The notes under the pieces: model-generated
Databases searched by the model: none
Told to the model about the DNA's origin: nothing
What the model saw: only the letters and a program-made list of their open reading frames with translations
Translations under genes and position numbers: made by a program
Part shown: positions 17,234-25,669 of the stretch, piece after piece
How the letters are laid out: the number at the start of each line of letters is the position of its first letter
How positions within the stretch are numbered: the stretch's first letter is position 1
Source of the DNA: Mediterranea sp. (in: CFB group bacteria)
GTDB taxonomy: Bacteria; Bacteroidota; Bacteroidia; Bacteroidales; Bacteroidaceae
DNA: 64,000 nucleotides
Assembly: GCA_031261785.1 (NCBI GenBank)
Contig: JAISIZ010000117.1
Coordinates: forward strand, 1 to 64,000
Direction: 5' to 3'

Positions 17234-17265
17234 CAAAATTAGAAAGAAACTCGTTAGCCACCAAA
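17234..17265 (-). promoter_or_regulatory. rnr promoter
   Basis: Minus strand: TTTG (17262-17265), 20 bases, TAATTTTG (17234-17241). A perfect match to both Bacteroidetes promoter elements, about 45 bases before the rnr start codon. Confidence 0.85.
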
Positions 17266-17407
17266 TCTAATACGTTCTATTTGGTAATCACGTTTCGCGC
17301 ATGGGATGTTCGCGGAGCCGCAAGCTTCATATCCCGAAAGATCCGGCATGAACCGCCGTTTCATAAACTTTGGGAAAACAAAGAGGCGCGTTTTCGAAAA
17401 AACAATC

Positions 17408-17415
17408 TATCTTTG
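17408..17415 (+). promoter_or_regulatory. -7 box of the TlpA-like gene
   Basis: TATCTTTG matches the -7 consensus exactly. No TTTG lies at the usual distance upstream. The start codon is about 40 bases downstream. Confidence 0.6.
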
Positions 17416-17453
17416 CTCCCTCTTTAGATTTATCAACATTATAACAACAAAGA

Positions 17454-18557
17454 ATGAAGAAGCTAACTTACTTATTTGTGGCGACGGCTGCCCTACTGGC
17501 CGCCTGCGCCACCGCACCCGGATCCGGATACACGGTGACCGGCACCGTGGAGGGAGCCAAGGACGGCGACACCGTCTTTCTGCAGGAACTCAATGGCAGG
17601 AAATTCGTGGCGCTGGACACGGCAGTAATCACGAGCGGCAAGTTCACCTTCAAAGGCCAGCAGGACAGCGTGGTGGAACGCTACCTGACCTGCAAAGTCG
17701 AAGGACAGCCGTTGCGCATAGATTTCTTCCTCGAGAACGGAAGCATCAGCATCGAGCTGACCAAAAATAACGACGTAGCCAAAGGTACGCCCAACAACGA
17801 CACCTACCAGCTCGTACGCGCGCAGATCAGCCTGCTGAACCAAGAAATGCAAGCCACCAACGAAGCGATGGCCAGCAGCGAGCTGACCGACGACGCACGA
17901 GCCGCGCTGATGGCCAAGGGCGACTCCCTGGAGCGCGCCTACGTGCAAGTGCTGAAAGACGGCGCGCGGAAGAACATCACCAACCCCGTGGGCATCGTCC
18001 TCTTCAAGCAAGTGTTCTACGAGAACACGCCCGACGAGAACAGTGCGCTGCTCGCACAGCTGCCCAAGGAGACGGTCAAGGCCGACCAGACGCTGACGCG
18101 CATCAAGGAGATCACCGACAAGCAGAAGAAGACCGCCGTAGGTACCAAGTTCGTCGACTTCGAGATGCCCGACCCCAACGGGAAGATGGTGAAGCTGTCC
18201 GACTACGTAGGCAAAGGCAAAGTGGTACTGGTGGACTTCTGGGCAAGCTGGTGCCCACCCTGCCGCCGCGAGATGCCTAACTTAGTGAAGGCATACCAGA
18301 CGTACAAAGGCAAGAACTTCGAGATCGTAGGCGTGTCGCTCGACCAAGATGCCGACGCCTGGAAGAAAGGCATCAAGGAGCTGGGTATCACCTGGCCGCA
18401 AATGTCCGACGTGAAATACTGGAATAGCGAAGCCGCCAAGCTCTACGCCGTGAACAGCATCCCCCACACCATCCTGTTCGATGGCGAAGGCACAATCATA
18501 GCCCGCGGACTCCATGGCGAAGAACTCAATGCCAAGCTCGCCGAGTTGCTGAAATAG
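17454..18557 (+). CDS. TlpA-like thiol-disulfide lipoprotein with DUF4369 domain
   Basis: 367 residues. Lipoprotein signal MKKLTYLFVATAALLAAC (Cys18), an N-terminal DUF4369-type beta domain (about 25-125: GTVEGAKDGDTVFLQELNGR), a helical middle (about 130-220), then a thioredoxin domain with active site WASWCPPCRREMP (Cys267, Cys270) and the cis-Pro region NSIPHTILFD. Such proteins act in the periplasm as thiol reductants or oxidants for envelope proteins. A strong terminator follows, so it is a single-gene unit. Partner unknown. Confidence 0.93.
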   Translation: MKKLTYLFVATAALLAACATAPGSGYTVTGTVEGAKDGDTVFLQELNGRKFVALDTAVITSGKFTFKGQQDSVVERYLTCKVEGQPLRIDFFLENGSISIELTKNNDVAKGTPNNDTYQLVRAQISLLNQEMQATNEAMASSELTDDARAALMAKGDSLERAYVQVLKDGARKNITNPVGIVLFKQVFYENTPDENSALLAQLPKETVKADQTLTRIKEITDKQKKTAVGTKFVDFEMPDPNGKMVKLSDYVGKGKVVLVDFWASWCPPCRREMPNLVKAYQTYKGKNFEIVGVSLDQDADAWKKGIKELGITWPQMSDVKYWNSEAAKLYAVNSIPHTILFDGEGTIIARGLHGEELNAKLAELLK

Positions 18558-18607
18558 ATGCCGGGCGTTCCCGGACAACGCTTTCTAATCGGGGACTACC
18601 GCAAAAG

Positions 18608-18667
18608 AATCCCGGGATCTCTTCCCTCGCGCACGAATCCGCATGGGATAAGATCCCGGGATTTTAT
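18608..18667 (+). terminator. intrinsic terminator
   Basis: A 13-bp perfect inverted repeat, AATCCCGGGATCT (18608-18620) and its complement (18651-18663), followed by TTTATG. It lies about 50 bases after the TlpA-like gene. Confidence 0.75.
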
Positions 18668-18679
18668 GATAGAAAGATA

Positions 18680-18711
18680 TTTGGTTAGTAAGCGCATCTT
18701 TCCTATCTTTG
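18680..18711 (+). promoter_or_regulatory. promoter of the DUF5106 lipoprotein gene
   Basis: TTTG (18680-18683), 20 bases, TATCTTTG (18704-18711): perfect Bacteroidetes -33/-7 pair, about 47 bases before the ATG at 18759. Confidence 0.85.
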
Positions 18712-18758
18712 CCGCCACAATATCGAGATATAGAATACCAACCTAAAACGGTAACATA

Positions 18759-19727
18759 ATGAAAACAGCTATACCTATTTCCTTCGCCCTCGGCGTGCTG
18801 CTATGCAGCTCATGCAAGCAAGGGAGCGCGTCCACCACGACCAACAAGGCTAACGAGAAGGACACGGTAACCGCCGTCATGACGGATACCACGAAGAAAT
18901 TTGTCCTGCCCGCGGTACCCACCATGATGACCGATCCCGGGGAACGGACCCAGTTCGTGGCACTCCACTACTGGGACAATTTCGACTTTGCCGATACCAG
19001 CTACGTCAACCTTCCCGACGTGACCGAGCAGGCGTGGGTGAACTATTGCGACCTTCTGAACCGACTACCGCTCGACGAAGCCCAGAAGGAGATAGAAAGC
19101 ACCATCGGAAAGGCGAACGCCAGCAAGCCGATGTTCGACTATATCACCGATTTGGCCGACCGATACCTGTACGACCCCAATTCACCCATGCGCAACGAAG
19201 AATACTATATCCCCGTGCTAAAAGCGATGCTGGCCTCACCCCTACTCACCGATGCCGAGAAGATCCGTCCCGACGCACGCCTGAAACTGGCGCGGAAGAA
19301 CCGGCTGGGAACCAAAGCCACCAACTTCACCTACACACTGGCCTCAGGAGCGCAAGGCACGCTCTACGGCCTGAAGACGGACTACGTATTGCTGTTCATC
19401 AACAACCCCGGCTGCCACGCCTGCTCCGAATCCATAGCGGGACTGAAAAGGGGCGCACGCATCAACCAGCTGCTGGCCGAGAAGAAACTCACCATACTCT
19501 CGCTATACACCGACGAGGAGCTGGACAACTGGCGGAAATACCAGTACGAATTCCCCAAGGAATGGATCAATGCCTACGACAAGTCGCTCACCATACGCGA
19601 CAAGGAGCTGTACGACCTCCGGGCCATCCCCACCCTCTACCTGCTGGACAAAAACAAGACGGTGCTGCTGAAAGATGCCGCCGCCGCGCAAGTGGTGGAA
19701 ACGTATCTCGAAAGAAACAGGCTGTAA
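18759..19727 (+). CDS. DUF5106-type thioredoxin-fold lipoprotein
   Basis: 322 residues. Lipobox VLLCSSC places the acylated Cys at about 19, followed by a Ser/Thr-rich linker. The N-terminal half (VALHYWDNFDFADTSYVNLP, about 65-190) is the DUF5106-like region. The C-terminal half is a thioredoxin fold with a CxxC, GCHACSE (Cys219, Cys222), and AIPTLYLLDKNKTVLLKDA. Likely a periplasmic or outer-membrane-anchored thiol protein. It follows the TlpA-like gene but has its own promoter. The stop is only 15 bases from the convergent helicase gene. Confidence 0.85.
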   Translation: MKTAIPISFALGVLLCSSCKQGSASTTTNKANEKDTVTAVMTDTTKKFVLPAVPTMMTDPGERTQFVALHYWDNFDFADTSYVNLPDVTEQAWVNYCDLLNRLPLDEAQKEIESTIGKANASKPMFDYITDLADRYLYDPNSPMRNEEYYIPVLKAMLASPLLTDAEKIRPDARLKLARKNRLGTKATNFTYTLASGAQGTLYGLKTDYVLLFINNPGCHACSESIAGLKRGARINQLLAEKKLTILSLYTDEELDNWRKYQYEFPKEWINAYDKSLTIRDKELYDLRAIPTLYLLDKNKTVLLKDAAAAQVVETYLERNRL

Positions 19728-19742
19728 ACGGGCAAGAAGCCA

Positions 19743-21083
19743 TTACCGGTCGCTCAACTCAATGAGCGTCTTCATCCCCTTTATTTTCTCACCCTGCACG
19801 AGGTTGAGCAACTGCTTCACTTTCGTTTGGCGAACGGCCACGAAAGCGTAGTGTTCCCTGATGTCGATGGGGCCTACATCGTCGCGCGAGAGTCCACCTT
19901 TCTTATAGAAGAGTCCCGCAATGTCCGTCCGGCTCAGCTTCTCCTTTTTTCCCCTACCTATATATATTGTCGCCCATAAAGGTTTGGGCGGACGGGGCGT
20001 ATGTTCGGGCAGTTCGAACGTCTCGGGTTCCCCGGTGATGTAAGCGGGCAACCGTTCCTCCGGGCCAAGGATAAGGAACGAAGTACCTGTGGCGTCCCAT
20101 CGGGCGGTTCGTCCGTTGCGGTGGGTAAAGGCTTCCTCGCCTACAGGCAGATGGTAATGGATGATGTTCGCCACCTCGGGGATATCCAACCCTCGGGAGG
20201 CCAGATCGGTAGATATCAGCGTAGCGCAACTGCCGACACGGAACTTGTAGAGCGCCCGCTCGCGGTCGGGCTGTTCCATGCCTCCGTGGAAACGTTCGGT
20301 AAAGAGTTTCTTCTCCGCCAATAGCTTGTGTACCCTGTCCACCGCGTCGCGATGGTTGCAGAAGACGATGCTCGATCCGCCAGCCAAGGAGCAGAGCAGG
20401 CGATAGAGTGTCTCGATCTTGTCTTTGTCGGGCGAGAGTACCTGCATCTGCTTGAGGCGGGAAGAGGCTTGCTCGGCCGTCTCAGCATCGCCATCGGCCA
20501 GAAAATTCAGCTTGACGACACGACGCAAACCGGCGAACCGGGGAATCTCCTCGGCGTCGGTAGCCGAGAGAAGCATCCGCTTCCTCAGTCCGGGAAGTTG
20601 GGCGATGATTTCCGCCATCTCGTCCTGGAAGCCCAGCTCGAGGGACTTGTCAAACTCATCGATAACCAGCGTATGGATGGTGGCGGGATCAAAGTTTCCT
20701 TTGCCCAGATGGTCGGTGACGCGCCCGGGCGTGCCGATAATCACGGCGGGATGGTTGCCCATCAAGTTCTTCTTCTCCTCACCGATGGGATGTCCGCCGT
20801 AGCAGCAGCAGGCTTTCCACGGAGTGTCCATCGCCTTGAACACGGCCTCTATCTGCAAGGCCAGCTCGCGCGACGGCACGAGGATAAGTGCCTGCACGCC
20901 GACGCCTTCCGGCTCCAGGGCGAGTAGCAACGGCAACAGGTAAGCCAGCGTCTTTCCCGAACCGGTGGGCGACAGGAGGATCATGTCCTCATCCCCGGCG
21001 GCATGTCGCAGCGCCGCCAGCTGCATCTCGTTCAGTTCCGCTATCTTCAAGTGTTGAAGCGCGGAGGATATTTGTTCGTTCAT
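19743..21083 (-). CDS. divergent DEAD-box (DEFD) RNA helicase
   Basis: 446 residues with the two RecA-like helicase domains. Motif I is SPTGSGKT (not AQTGSGKT), motif II is VIDEFDKSLELGFQ (DEFD, not DEAD), motif III LLSATDA, and motif VI HRNGRTARW (usually HRIGRTGR). A C-terminal domain of about 75 residues (LWATIYIGRGKKEKLSRTDI) resembles the DbpA RNA-binding domain, which targets 23S rRNA. Role is probably ribosome assembly. A canonical DEAD-box helicase is present elsewhere in the window (61394-62680). Confidence 0.9.
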   Translation of the reverse strand: MNEQISSALQHLKIAELNEMQLAALRHAAGDEDMILLSPTGSGKTLAYLLPLLLALEPEGVGVQALILVPSRELALQIEAVFKAMDTPWKACCCYGGHPIGEEKKNLMGNHPAVIIGTPGRVTDHLGKGNFDPATIHTLVIDEFDKSLELGFQDEMAEIIAQLPGLRKRMLLSATDAEEIPRFAGLRRVVKLNFLADGDAETAEQASSRLKQMQVLSPDKDKIETLYRLLCSLAGGSSIVFCNHRDAVDRVHKLLAEKKLFTERFHGGMEQPDRERALYKFRVGSCATLISTDLASRGLDIPEVANIIHYHLPVGEEAFTHRNGRTARWDATGTSFLILGPEERLPAYITGEPETFELPEHTPRPPKPLWATIYIGRGKKEKLSRTDIAGLFYKKGGLSRDDVGPIDIREHYAFVAVRQTKVKQLLNLVQGEKIKGMKTLIELSDR

Positions 21084-21093
21084 CGTTGTATCA

Positions 21094-21705
21094 TCATTCT
21101 ATCACTTCCCAACGTCCTCCGAAAGTAGGCGAGCCTACACGACGGATGCGACCGGATTGCTTGAGTTTCTCGATATTGTTTTGAATAGCTCTGGAAGATT
21201 TTCTGGCCTTCATAACCAGTTCATCTCTCGTAATCATCGGGTTCTCTTTGATCAAGGTGTAGACAATTTCAACAGTTTTGTAATGACTACCTTTCTTTGT
21301 TAGGCTACTTTTATCAGAAGTTTGAGCACTTTCTTCAGGAGTTAGGCTACTTTCCAATTCGCTTAGTGCGATTTCTCCCAGAGTGATTCCGTTCCTCAGT
21401 TTATCTTCGTCGGCAAAAGGGATATAGAGGGTAAGCTCCACCTCGTTAAGGTCTAACTTATCCTCAAGAGTGGGGGCTTCCCATCTTCTCCTCGCGTCAC
21501 GCACTCCCACCACCTCGAAGCGTTTGTCGGGGTTCGTCTCTTTCAAGTCCTCATGCACTCCGAGCACTATCCATCCGCCGTAGGTATTGGCGAATGCCGA
21601 GTAGGTCTCCCAAATAGATTTGGGCAGACCCTTGGCGGCGCTCTTTACCTCCAGATGGATTCGCTCGCCGCGTTTTAATGCTACTTTTATGGCCGACGCT
21701 GTCAT
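21094..21705 (-). pseudogene. AlbA/Schlafen-type ATP-binding regulator, internally deleted
   Basis: About 203 residues from Met at 21705; a start at 21741 is excluded because it would precede the promoter box. Residues 1-75 match the AlbA_2 (Schlafen) domain (RIHLEVKSAAKGLPKSIWET, FANTYGGWIVLGVHED). The text then jumps to what is normally the C-terminus of these roughly 450-550-residue proteins: RRWEAPTLEDKLDLNEVELT, ITRDELVMKARKSSRAIQNN, GRIRRVGSPTFGGRWEVI (winged helix). The central ATPase-like part is missing although the frame is kept. Probably a remnant, though a short functional form cannot be excluded. Confidence 0.65.
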
Positions 21706-21726
21706 CATGATTCCCTTATTTGGGGA

Positions 21727-21758
21727 CAAAGATAGCATCAACCTGCCGATTTACCCAA
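21727..21758 (-). promoter_or_regulatory. promoter of the deleted AlbA-type gene
   Basis: Minus strand: TTGG (21755-21758), 20 bases, TATCTTTG (21727-21734). It fixes the start codon at 21705/21708, because the ATG at 21741 lies upstream of the expected transcription start. Confidence 0.6.
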
Positions 21759-21917
21759 TCTTTGGCGAATAAAATGAATTACGGCCCACGCGCAATAGTC
21801 CGTGGATGAACTTGCTCCATGGCTAACAATGTGCCCAACTTCATGTCGACTTCACGATCAAATGGATGCTCGAATCGATCGATGGTCTGACATCAAACCT
21901 TTTCAAAGCCGCGGACT

Positions 21918-22150
21918 GTTCACGCGAACCGCGTGGTCGCCTATCAGGCCCGCGAACCGTTCACGCGAGCCGCATGGTTGCCTATCAGGCCCGCGAACCG
22001 TTCACGCGAACCGCATGGCCGCCTATCAGGCCCGCGAACCGTTCACGCGAACCGTATGGCCGTCTATCAGGCCCGCGGACCGTTCACGCGAACCGCATGG
22101 CCGTCTGTCAGGTCCGCGAACTGTTCACGCGAACCGCATGGATACTTCGC
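21918..22150. repeat. 41-bp tandem array, about 5.5 copies
   Basis: Copies begin at 21918, 21959, 22000, 22041, 22082 and 22123, an exact 41-base step. The unit is GTTCACGCGAACCGCATGG followed by CCGCCTATCAGGCCCGCGAACC, with scattered substitutions and a degenerate last copy. Since 41 is not a multiple of 3 and all three frames stay open through the array, it is not convincing as coding sequence. The array lies in the 577-base gap between the start of the deleted AlbA-type gene and the 3' end of leuB. Nothing else is recognised in that gap. Confidence 0.95.
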
Positions 22151-22282
22151 GAACCCGATTGCCTCTCTCGCGAATGGCATGAAGAACGCGCGAAGAGAAT
22201 AGTCCTTCGATCCCCATGCGGGAGCACATATTGGGTTGACTTTGGGGCCGATTCACCACGGATTTCTGCGCATGCCCCTGAA

Positions 22283-23344
22283 TTACGTCTCCCGAACGAA
22301 GCGCACGATCCACTCCCCCACTTCCTTGGTACCGTATCGCTCGCCATCCTCGACTTGTATCTCGGGAGTGCGCACGTTGGCTTCGAGAGAGGCGTCGACG
22401 GCCTGTCGGATAAGCGTCCCCTCGGCCTTGAGGTCGAAGTGCTCGAAGAGCATGGCCACGGAGAGAATCTGCGCCACGGGATTGGCGATGTTCAGTCCCG
22501 TAGCTTGCGGCCACGAGCCGTGTATCGGCTCGAACACCGGCGTGCCCGTGCCCGTGGAAGCCGACGGAAGCAGCCCCATAGAGCCGCTGATGACGGAACC
22601 TTCGTCGGTGAGTATGTCGCCGAATGTGTTTTCGGTCACCATCACGTCGAAGAAAGCGGGTTCCTGAATCATGCGCATGGCGGCGTTGTCGACATACATA
22701 TAGTCGGTGGTCACGTCCGGGTAAAGGGATTCCATCTCTTGGGCCACCTGCCGCCAAAGGCGCGAAGAAGCCAGCACGTTGGCCTTGTCCACCACGGTGA
22801 GGTGGCGTCGGCGCTTCATGGCGTAGTCGAAGGCCACCTTGAGGATGCGCGCGATCTCGGGACGAGTGTAGAAGTTGGTGTCGTAAGCCTTCTCGTTGTC
22901 CTGGTACTTCTCGCCGAAGTACATGCCGCCCGTCAGCTCGCGAATGCAAACGAAGTCGGCGTTCTCCACCAACTCTGCCCGCAAGGGCGACTTATGGACG
23001 AGGCATTTGAAGGTCTGTACGGGCCTGATATTGGCGAAGAGTCCCAGCCGTTTGCGCATGGCCAGCAATCCTTGTTCGGGACGCACCTTGGCCGTGGGGT
23101 CGTTGTCGTACTTGGGGTGTCCCACGGAAGAAAAGAGTACGGCATCGGCCGCCTGGCACACGTTATATGTCTCGTCGGGGAACGGGTCGCCCACCTTGTC
23201 GATGGCGTCGGCGCCACAAAGGGCGTATTCGTAACTCACCCGATGGCCGAACTTCTCGCATACGGCACTCATTACGTTTACTCCTTGCACGGAGATCTCC
23301 GGGCCAATTCCGTCGCCCGCTAATACTGCTATTTTCAAATTCAT
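22283..23344 (-). CDS. leuB: 3-isopropylmalate dehydrogenase
   Basis: 353 residues. NAD-dependent oxidative decarboxylation of 3-isopropylmalate to 2-oxoisocaproate (leucine pathway), and probably of 3-methylmalate in a citramalate route. Motifs: [13 protein letters not shown] at the N-terminus, [28 protein letters not shown], the Lys/Asp catalytic region [14 protein letters not shown], and [21 protein letters not shown]. Full length. Last gene of the leu operon, separated from cimA by a 162-base gap that contains a long hairpin. Confidence 0.97.
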   Translation of the reverse strand: MNLKIAVLAGDGIGPEISVQGVNVMSAVCEKFGHRVSYEYALCGADAIDKVGDPFPDETYNVCQAADAVLFSSVGHPKYDNDPTAKVRPEQGLLAMRKRLGLFANIRPVQTFKCLVHKSPLRAELVENADFVCIRELTGGMYFGEKYQDNEKAYDTNFYTRPEIARILKVAFDYAMKRRRHLTVVDKANVLASSRLWRQVAQEMESLYPDVTTDYMYVDNAAMRMIQEPAFFDVMVTENTFGDILTDEGSVISGSMGLLPSASTGTGTPVFEPIHGSWPQATGLNIANPVAQILSVAMLFEHFDLKAEGTLIRQAVDASLEANVRTPEIQVEDGERYGTKEVGEWIVRFVRET

Positions 23345-23383
23345 GTTGTTAGTGATTAGTGGTTAGTGATTTGTGATTTGTGG

Positions 23384-23500
23384 GGGAGTTCACCACAGAG
23401 GACACAGAGTTGCACAGAGTTTTTAACTTATTCCGCCACGGAGAGCGAGGAGATATTAATTTAAAAACTCTGTGCAACTCTGTGTCCTCTGTGGTTCCCC
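23384..23500. repeat. long perfect inverted repeat between cimA and leuB
   Basis: Arms at 23392-23425 and 23462-23495 are perfectly complementary over 34 bases (begin ACCACAGAGGACACAGAGTT), with a 36-base loop. GGGGG/CCCCC blocks flank them. The arms belong to the same family as the outer arms at 887/1137. Copies of a second word, TTAGTGATTAGTGGTTAGTG, sit just outside (23349-23368, and inverted CACTAATCACT at 23500-23511). It would form a very stable hairpin in the leu mRNA. Confidence 0.92.
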
Positions 23501-23506
23501 CACTAA

Positions 23507-25036
23507 TCACTCCTCAATGATATTAAGCATCTTGATGGTCGCCTTGATGGCGGCTTCCGTCTGGTCGGCGTCCAAGCCGCGGGTGCGGAAGAGGCGTCCC
23601 TCATGGCTCCACGTGATGATAGTCTGCACGAAGGCATCGGTACGTCCGCCGGGCGGTATACTTACGGCATAGTTGGTGAGCATGGGAAACTTGCGTCCCA
23701 AGGTCACCTTGTACACCTTGCGGAGGGCACGAACGAAGGCGTCGTACTGTCCGTCGCCGCTCGAGCTTTCCTCGTATTCCTTGCCGTCGACCTCTATCTT
23801 GAGCGTAGCCATAGGTTTCAGTCCGTAGGCCAGGTTCACGATGTAGCTCTTGAGCTTCACCCTCTCGCTCATGCGGTCGTGCTTCAGCACGTCGGAGACG
23901 ATATAGGGCAAATCTTCCTGCGTCACCAGCTCCTTCCTGTCGCCCAGCTCGATGATCCGCTCGGTGACCTTCCGCATGGCCTCTTCGTCCAGCTCGAGGC
24001 CGAGGTCTTCGAGATTCTTTCGGATATTGGCCTTTCCGCTGGTCTTTCCGAGGGCGTACTCGCGTTTGCGCCCGAAGCGTTCGGGAAGCAAGTCGTTGCA
24101 GTAGAGGTTGTTCTTGTTGTCGCCATCGGCGTGCACGCCAGCCACCTGGGTGAAGACATTCTCGCCCACGATGGGTTTGTTGACGGGAATGACGATGCCC
24201 GAGTACGATTCCACCACCCGACTCACGTCGTTCAGCCGGCTTTCGTCGATATTGGTCACGGCGTTGAAATGGTCCTTCAGTATGGCCTGCACGCTGGCGA
24301 GCGGCGCGTTGCCGGCTCGCTCGCCCAATCCGTTGATGGTGGTATGCAATCCTCTCGCCCCGCAGAGCACGGCGGCCAGCACGTTGCTCACGGCCAGGTC
24401 GTAGTCGTTGTGGGCATGGAAGTCGAAATGCAGGGTCGGATAGCGCTTGCGCATCTTGCGCATGTACTCGATCACTTGCAGCGGGTTGAGTATGCCAAGG
24501 GTATCGGGCAGCATGAATCGCTTGACGTTAGTGCGCTCCAGCGCGTCCATGAGCTGGAAGACGTAGTCGGGCGAATCTTTCATACCGTTGCTCCAGTCCT
24601 CGAGGTAGACGTTCACCGCCACGTCGCGCTCGTCGGCGTAGTCGATCACTTGGCGTATGTCGGCGATGTGTTGCTCGGGTGTCTTCTTGAGCTGCTGGGC
24701 GCAGTGCTTGAGCGAACCTTTGCAGAGTAGGTTGATGACCCGTCCGCCCGCACGTTCAATCCAGTCCACCGAGGTGTGCCCGTCGACGAATCCGAGCACC
24801 TCCACCCGTTGCAGCAAGCCACGGCGAGCGGCCCAGTCGCAAATCATGCGCACGGCCTGTGTCTCTCCGTCCGACACGCGTGCCGATCCGGCCTCGATGC
24901 GGTCCACCTTCAGGTCCTCGAGCAGCAGACGGGCTATCATCAGCTTCTCGTGAGGCACGAAGGAGACGCCGCTCGTCTGTTCGCCGTCGCGCAGCGTGGT
25001 ATCCATGATCTCTATTTGAACGCGTTCTTTTCCCAT
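23507..25036 (-). CDS. cimA: (R)-citramalate synthase-like enzyme (LeuA superfamily)
   Basis: 509 residues. TIM-barrel acyltransferase with LeuA-type regulatory C-terminus. The start at 25036 ([20 protein letters not shown]) is preferred because the first beta-strand precedes DTTLRDGEQ; this overlaps leuD by 25 bases. An ATG at 25006 would remove that strand. DGEQTSGVSF, VNVYLEDWSNG, HFDFHAHNDYDLAVSN, INGLGERAGN, GVHADGD and LPERFGRKREYALGK strongly recall the characterised Leptospira citramalate synthase, whereas the neighbouring leuA has [10 protein letters not shown]. Product would be citramalate from pyruvate and acetyl-CoA, feeding LeuCD and LeuB to make 2-oxobutyrate for isoleucine. Substrate choice is inferred, not proven. 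Confidence 0.8.
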   Translation of the reverse strand: MGKERVQIEIMDTTLRDGEQTSGVSFVPHEKLMIARLLLEDLKVDRIEAGSARVSDGETQAVRMICDWAARRGLLQRVEVLGFVDGHTSVDWIERAGGRVINLLCKGSLKHCAQQLKKTPEQHIADIRQVIDYADERDVAVNVYLEDWSNGMKDSPDYVFQLMDALERTNVKRFMLPDTLGILNPLQVIEYMRKMRKRYPTLHFDFHAHNDYDLAVSNVLAAVLCGARGLHTTINGLGERAGNAPLASVQAILKDHFNAVTNIDESRLNDVSRVVESYSGIVIPVNKPIVGENVFTQVAGVHADGDNKNNLYCNDLLPERFGRKREYALGKTSGKANIRKNLEDLGLELDEEAMRKVTERIIELGDRKELVTQEDLPYIVSDVLKHDRMSERVKLKSYIVNLAYGLKPMATLKIEVDGKEYEESSSGDGQYDAFVRALRKVYKVTLGRKFPMLTNYAVSIPPGGRTDAFVQTIITWSHEGRLFRTRGLDADQTEAAIKATIKMLNIIEE

Positions 25037-25614
25037 GCTTCTATCTTGTCTTTGTTGCTCAGCAGGAAGTCGATGTCGTCCAGTCCGTTCATCAGGCAGA
25101 GCTTCTTGTAGGCGTTGATCTCGAAGGCCTCGCTCCTGCCCGTGGCCTTGTTGGTAATGGTCTGCTCGGGCAGGTTCACTTCCACTTCCATCTTTGGGTT
25201 GGCGTAGATGGAGGTGAAGAGTTCTTGCAGGAATTCCTCGGTGACCACTACGGGCAACACGAAGTTGTTCAGCTCGTTGTTCTTGTGGATGTCGGCGAAG
25301 AAGCTCGACACCACCACCCTGAAGCCATAGCCCGCTATCGCCCAGGCGGCGTGTTCGCGGCTCGATCCCGAGCCGAAGTTCTTGCCCGCCACCAGCACCT
25401 CGCCGGCGTAGGTGGGATCGTTGAGCACGAAGTCGGCGTTGGGCGTGCCGTCGGCGTTGTATCGCCAATCGCGAAACAGGTTGTCGCCGAAGAATCGTTC
25501 ATCGCGCGTGGTCGCCTTCAGGAAGCGAGCGGGGATGATTTGGTCCGTATCCACGTTCTCCAACGGGAGGGGTACGCAGGTACTCGTTATGATATTGAAT
25601 TTCTTTTTTGCCAT
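25012..25614 (-). CDS. leuD: 3-isopropylmalate dehydratase small subunit
   Basis: 200 residues. Partner of LeuC in isomerising 2- to 3-isopropylmalate (and citramalate to 3-methylmalate). Typical motifs: STCVPLPLENVDTDQIIPAR, GKNFGSGSSREHAAWAI, SFFADIHKNNELNNFVLPV. Normal length. Its last 25 bases overlap the preferred start of cimA, so the two are probably translationally coupled. A 283-base gap with a REP-like element separates it from leuC. Confidence 0.97.
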   Translation of the reverse strand: MAKKKFNIITSTCVPLPLENVDTDQIIPARFLKATTRDERFFGDNLFRDWRYNADGTPNADFVLNDPTYAGEVLVAGKNFGSGSSREHAAWAIAGYGFRVVVSSFFADIHKNNELNNFVLPVVVTEEFLQELFTSIYANPKMEVEVNLPEQTITNKATGRSEAFEINAYKKLCLMNGLDDIDFLLSNKDKIEAWEKNAFK

Positions 25615-25669
25615 AGCTTTAAAAATTAAGAATTAAGAAGGAAGAAAACGGAAGTCTGGCAGCCCCGCG

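Noticed and set aside
21918..22150. possible CRISPR array or repeat protein
   Set aside because: No spacers, no cas genes, and the unit length is not a multiple of three.
21866..23323. 485-codon open frame through the 41-bp array and antisense to leuB
   Set aside because: The 41-bp period keeps all frames open. The peptide is a repeat of the array followed by leuB antisense, so it is not a gene.
25037..25468. 5' extension of cimA to an ATG at 25468
   Set aside because: The extra 144 codons lie antisense-free but wholly inside leuD in another frame and show no family similarity. Homology starts at 25036.
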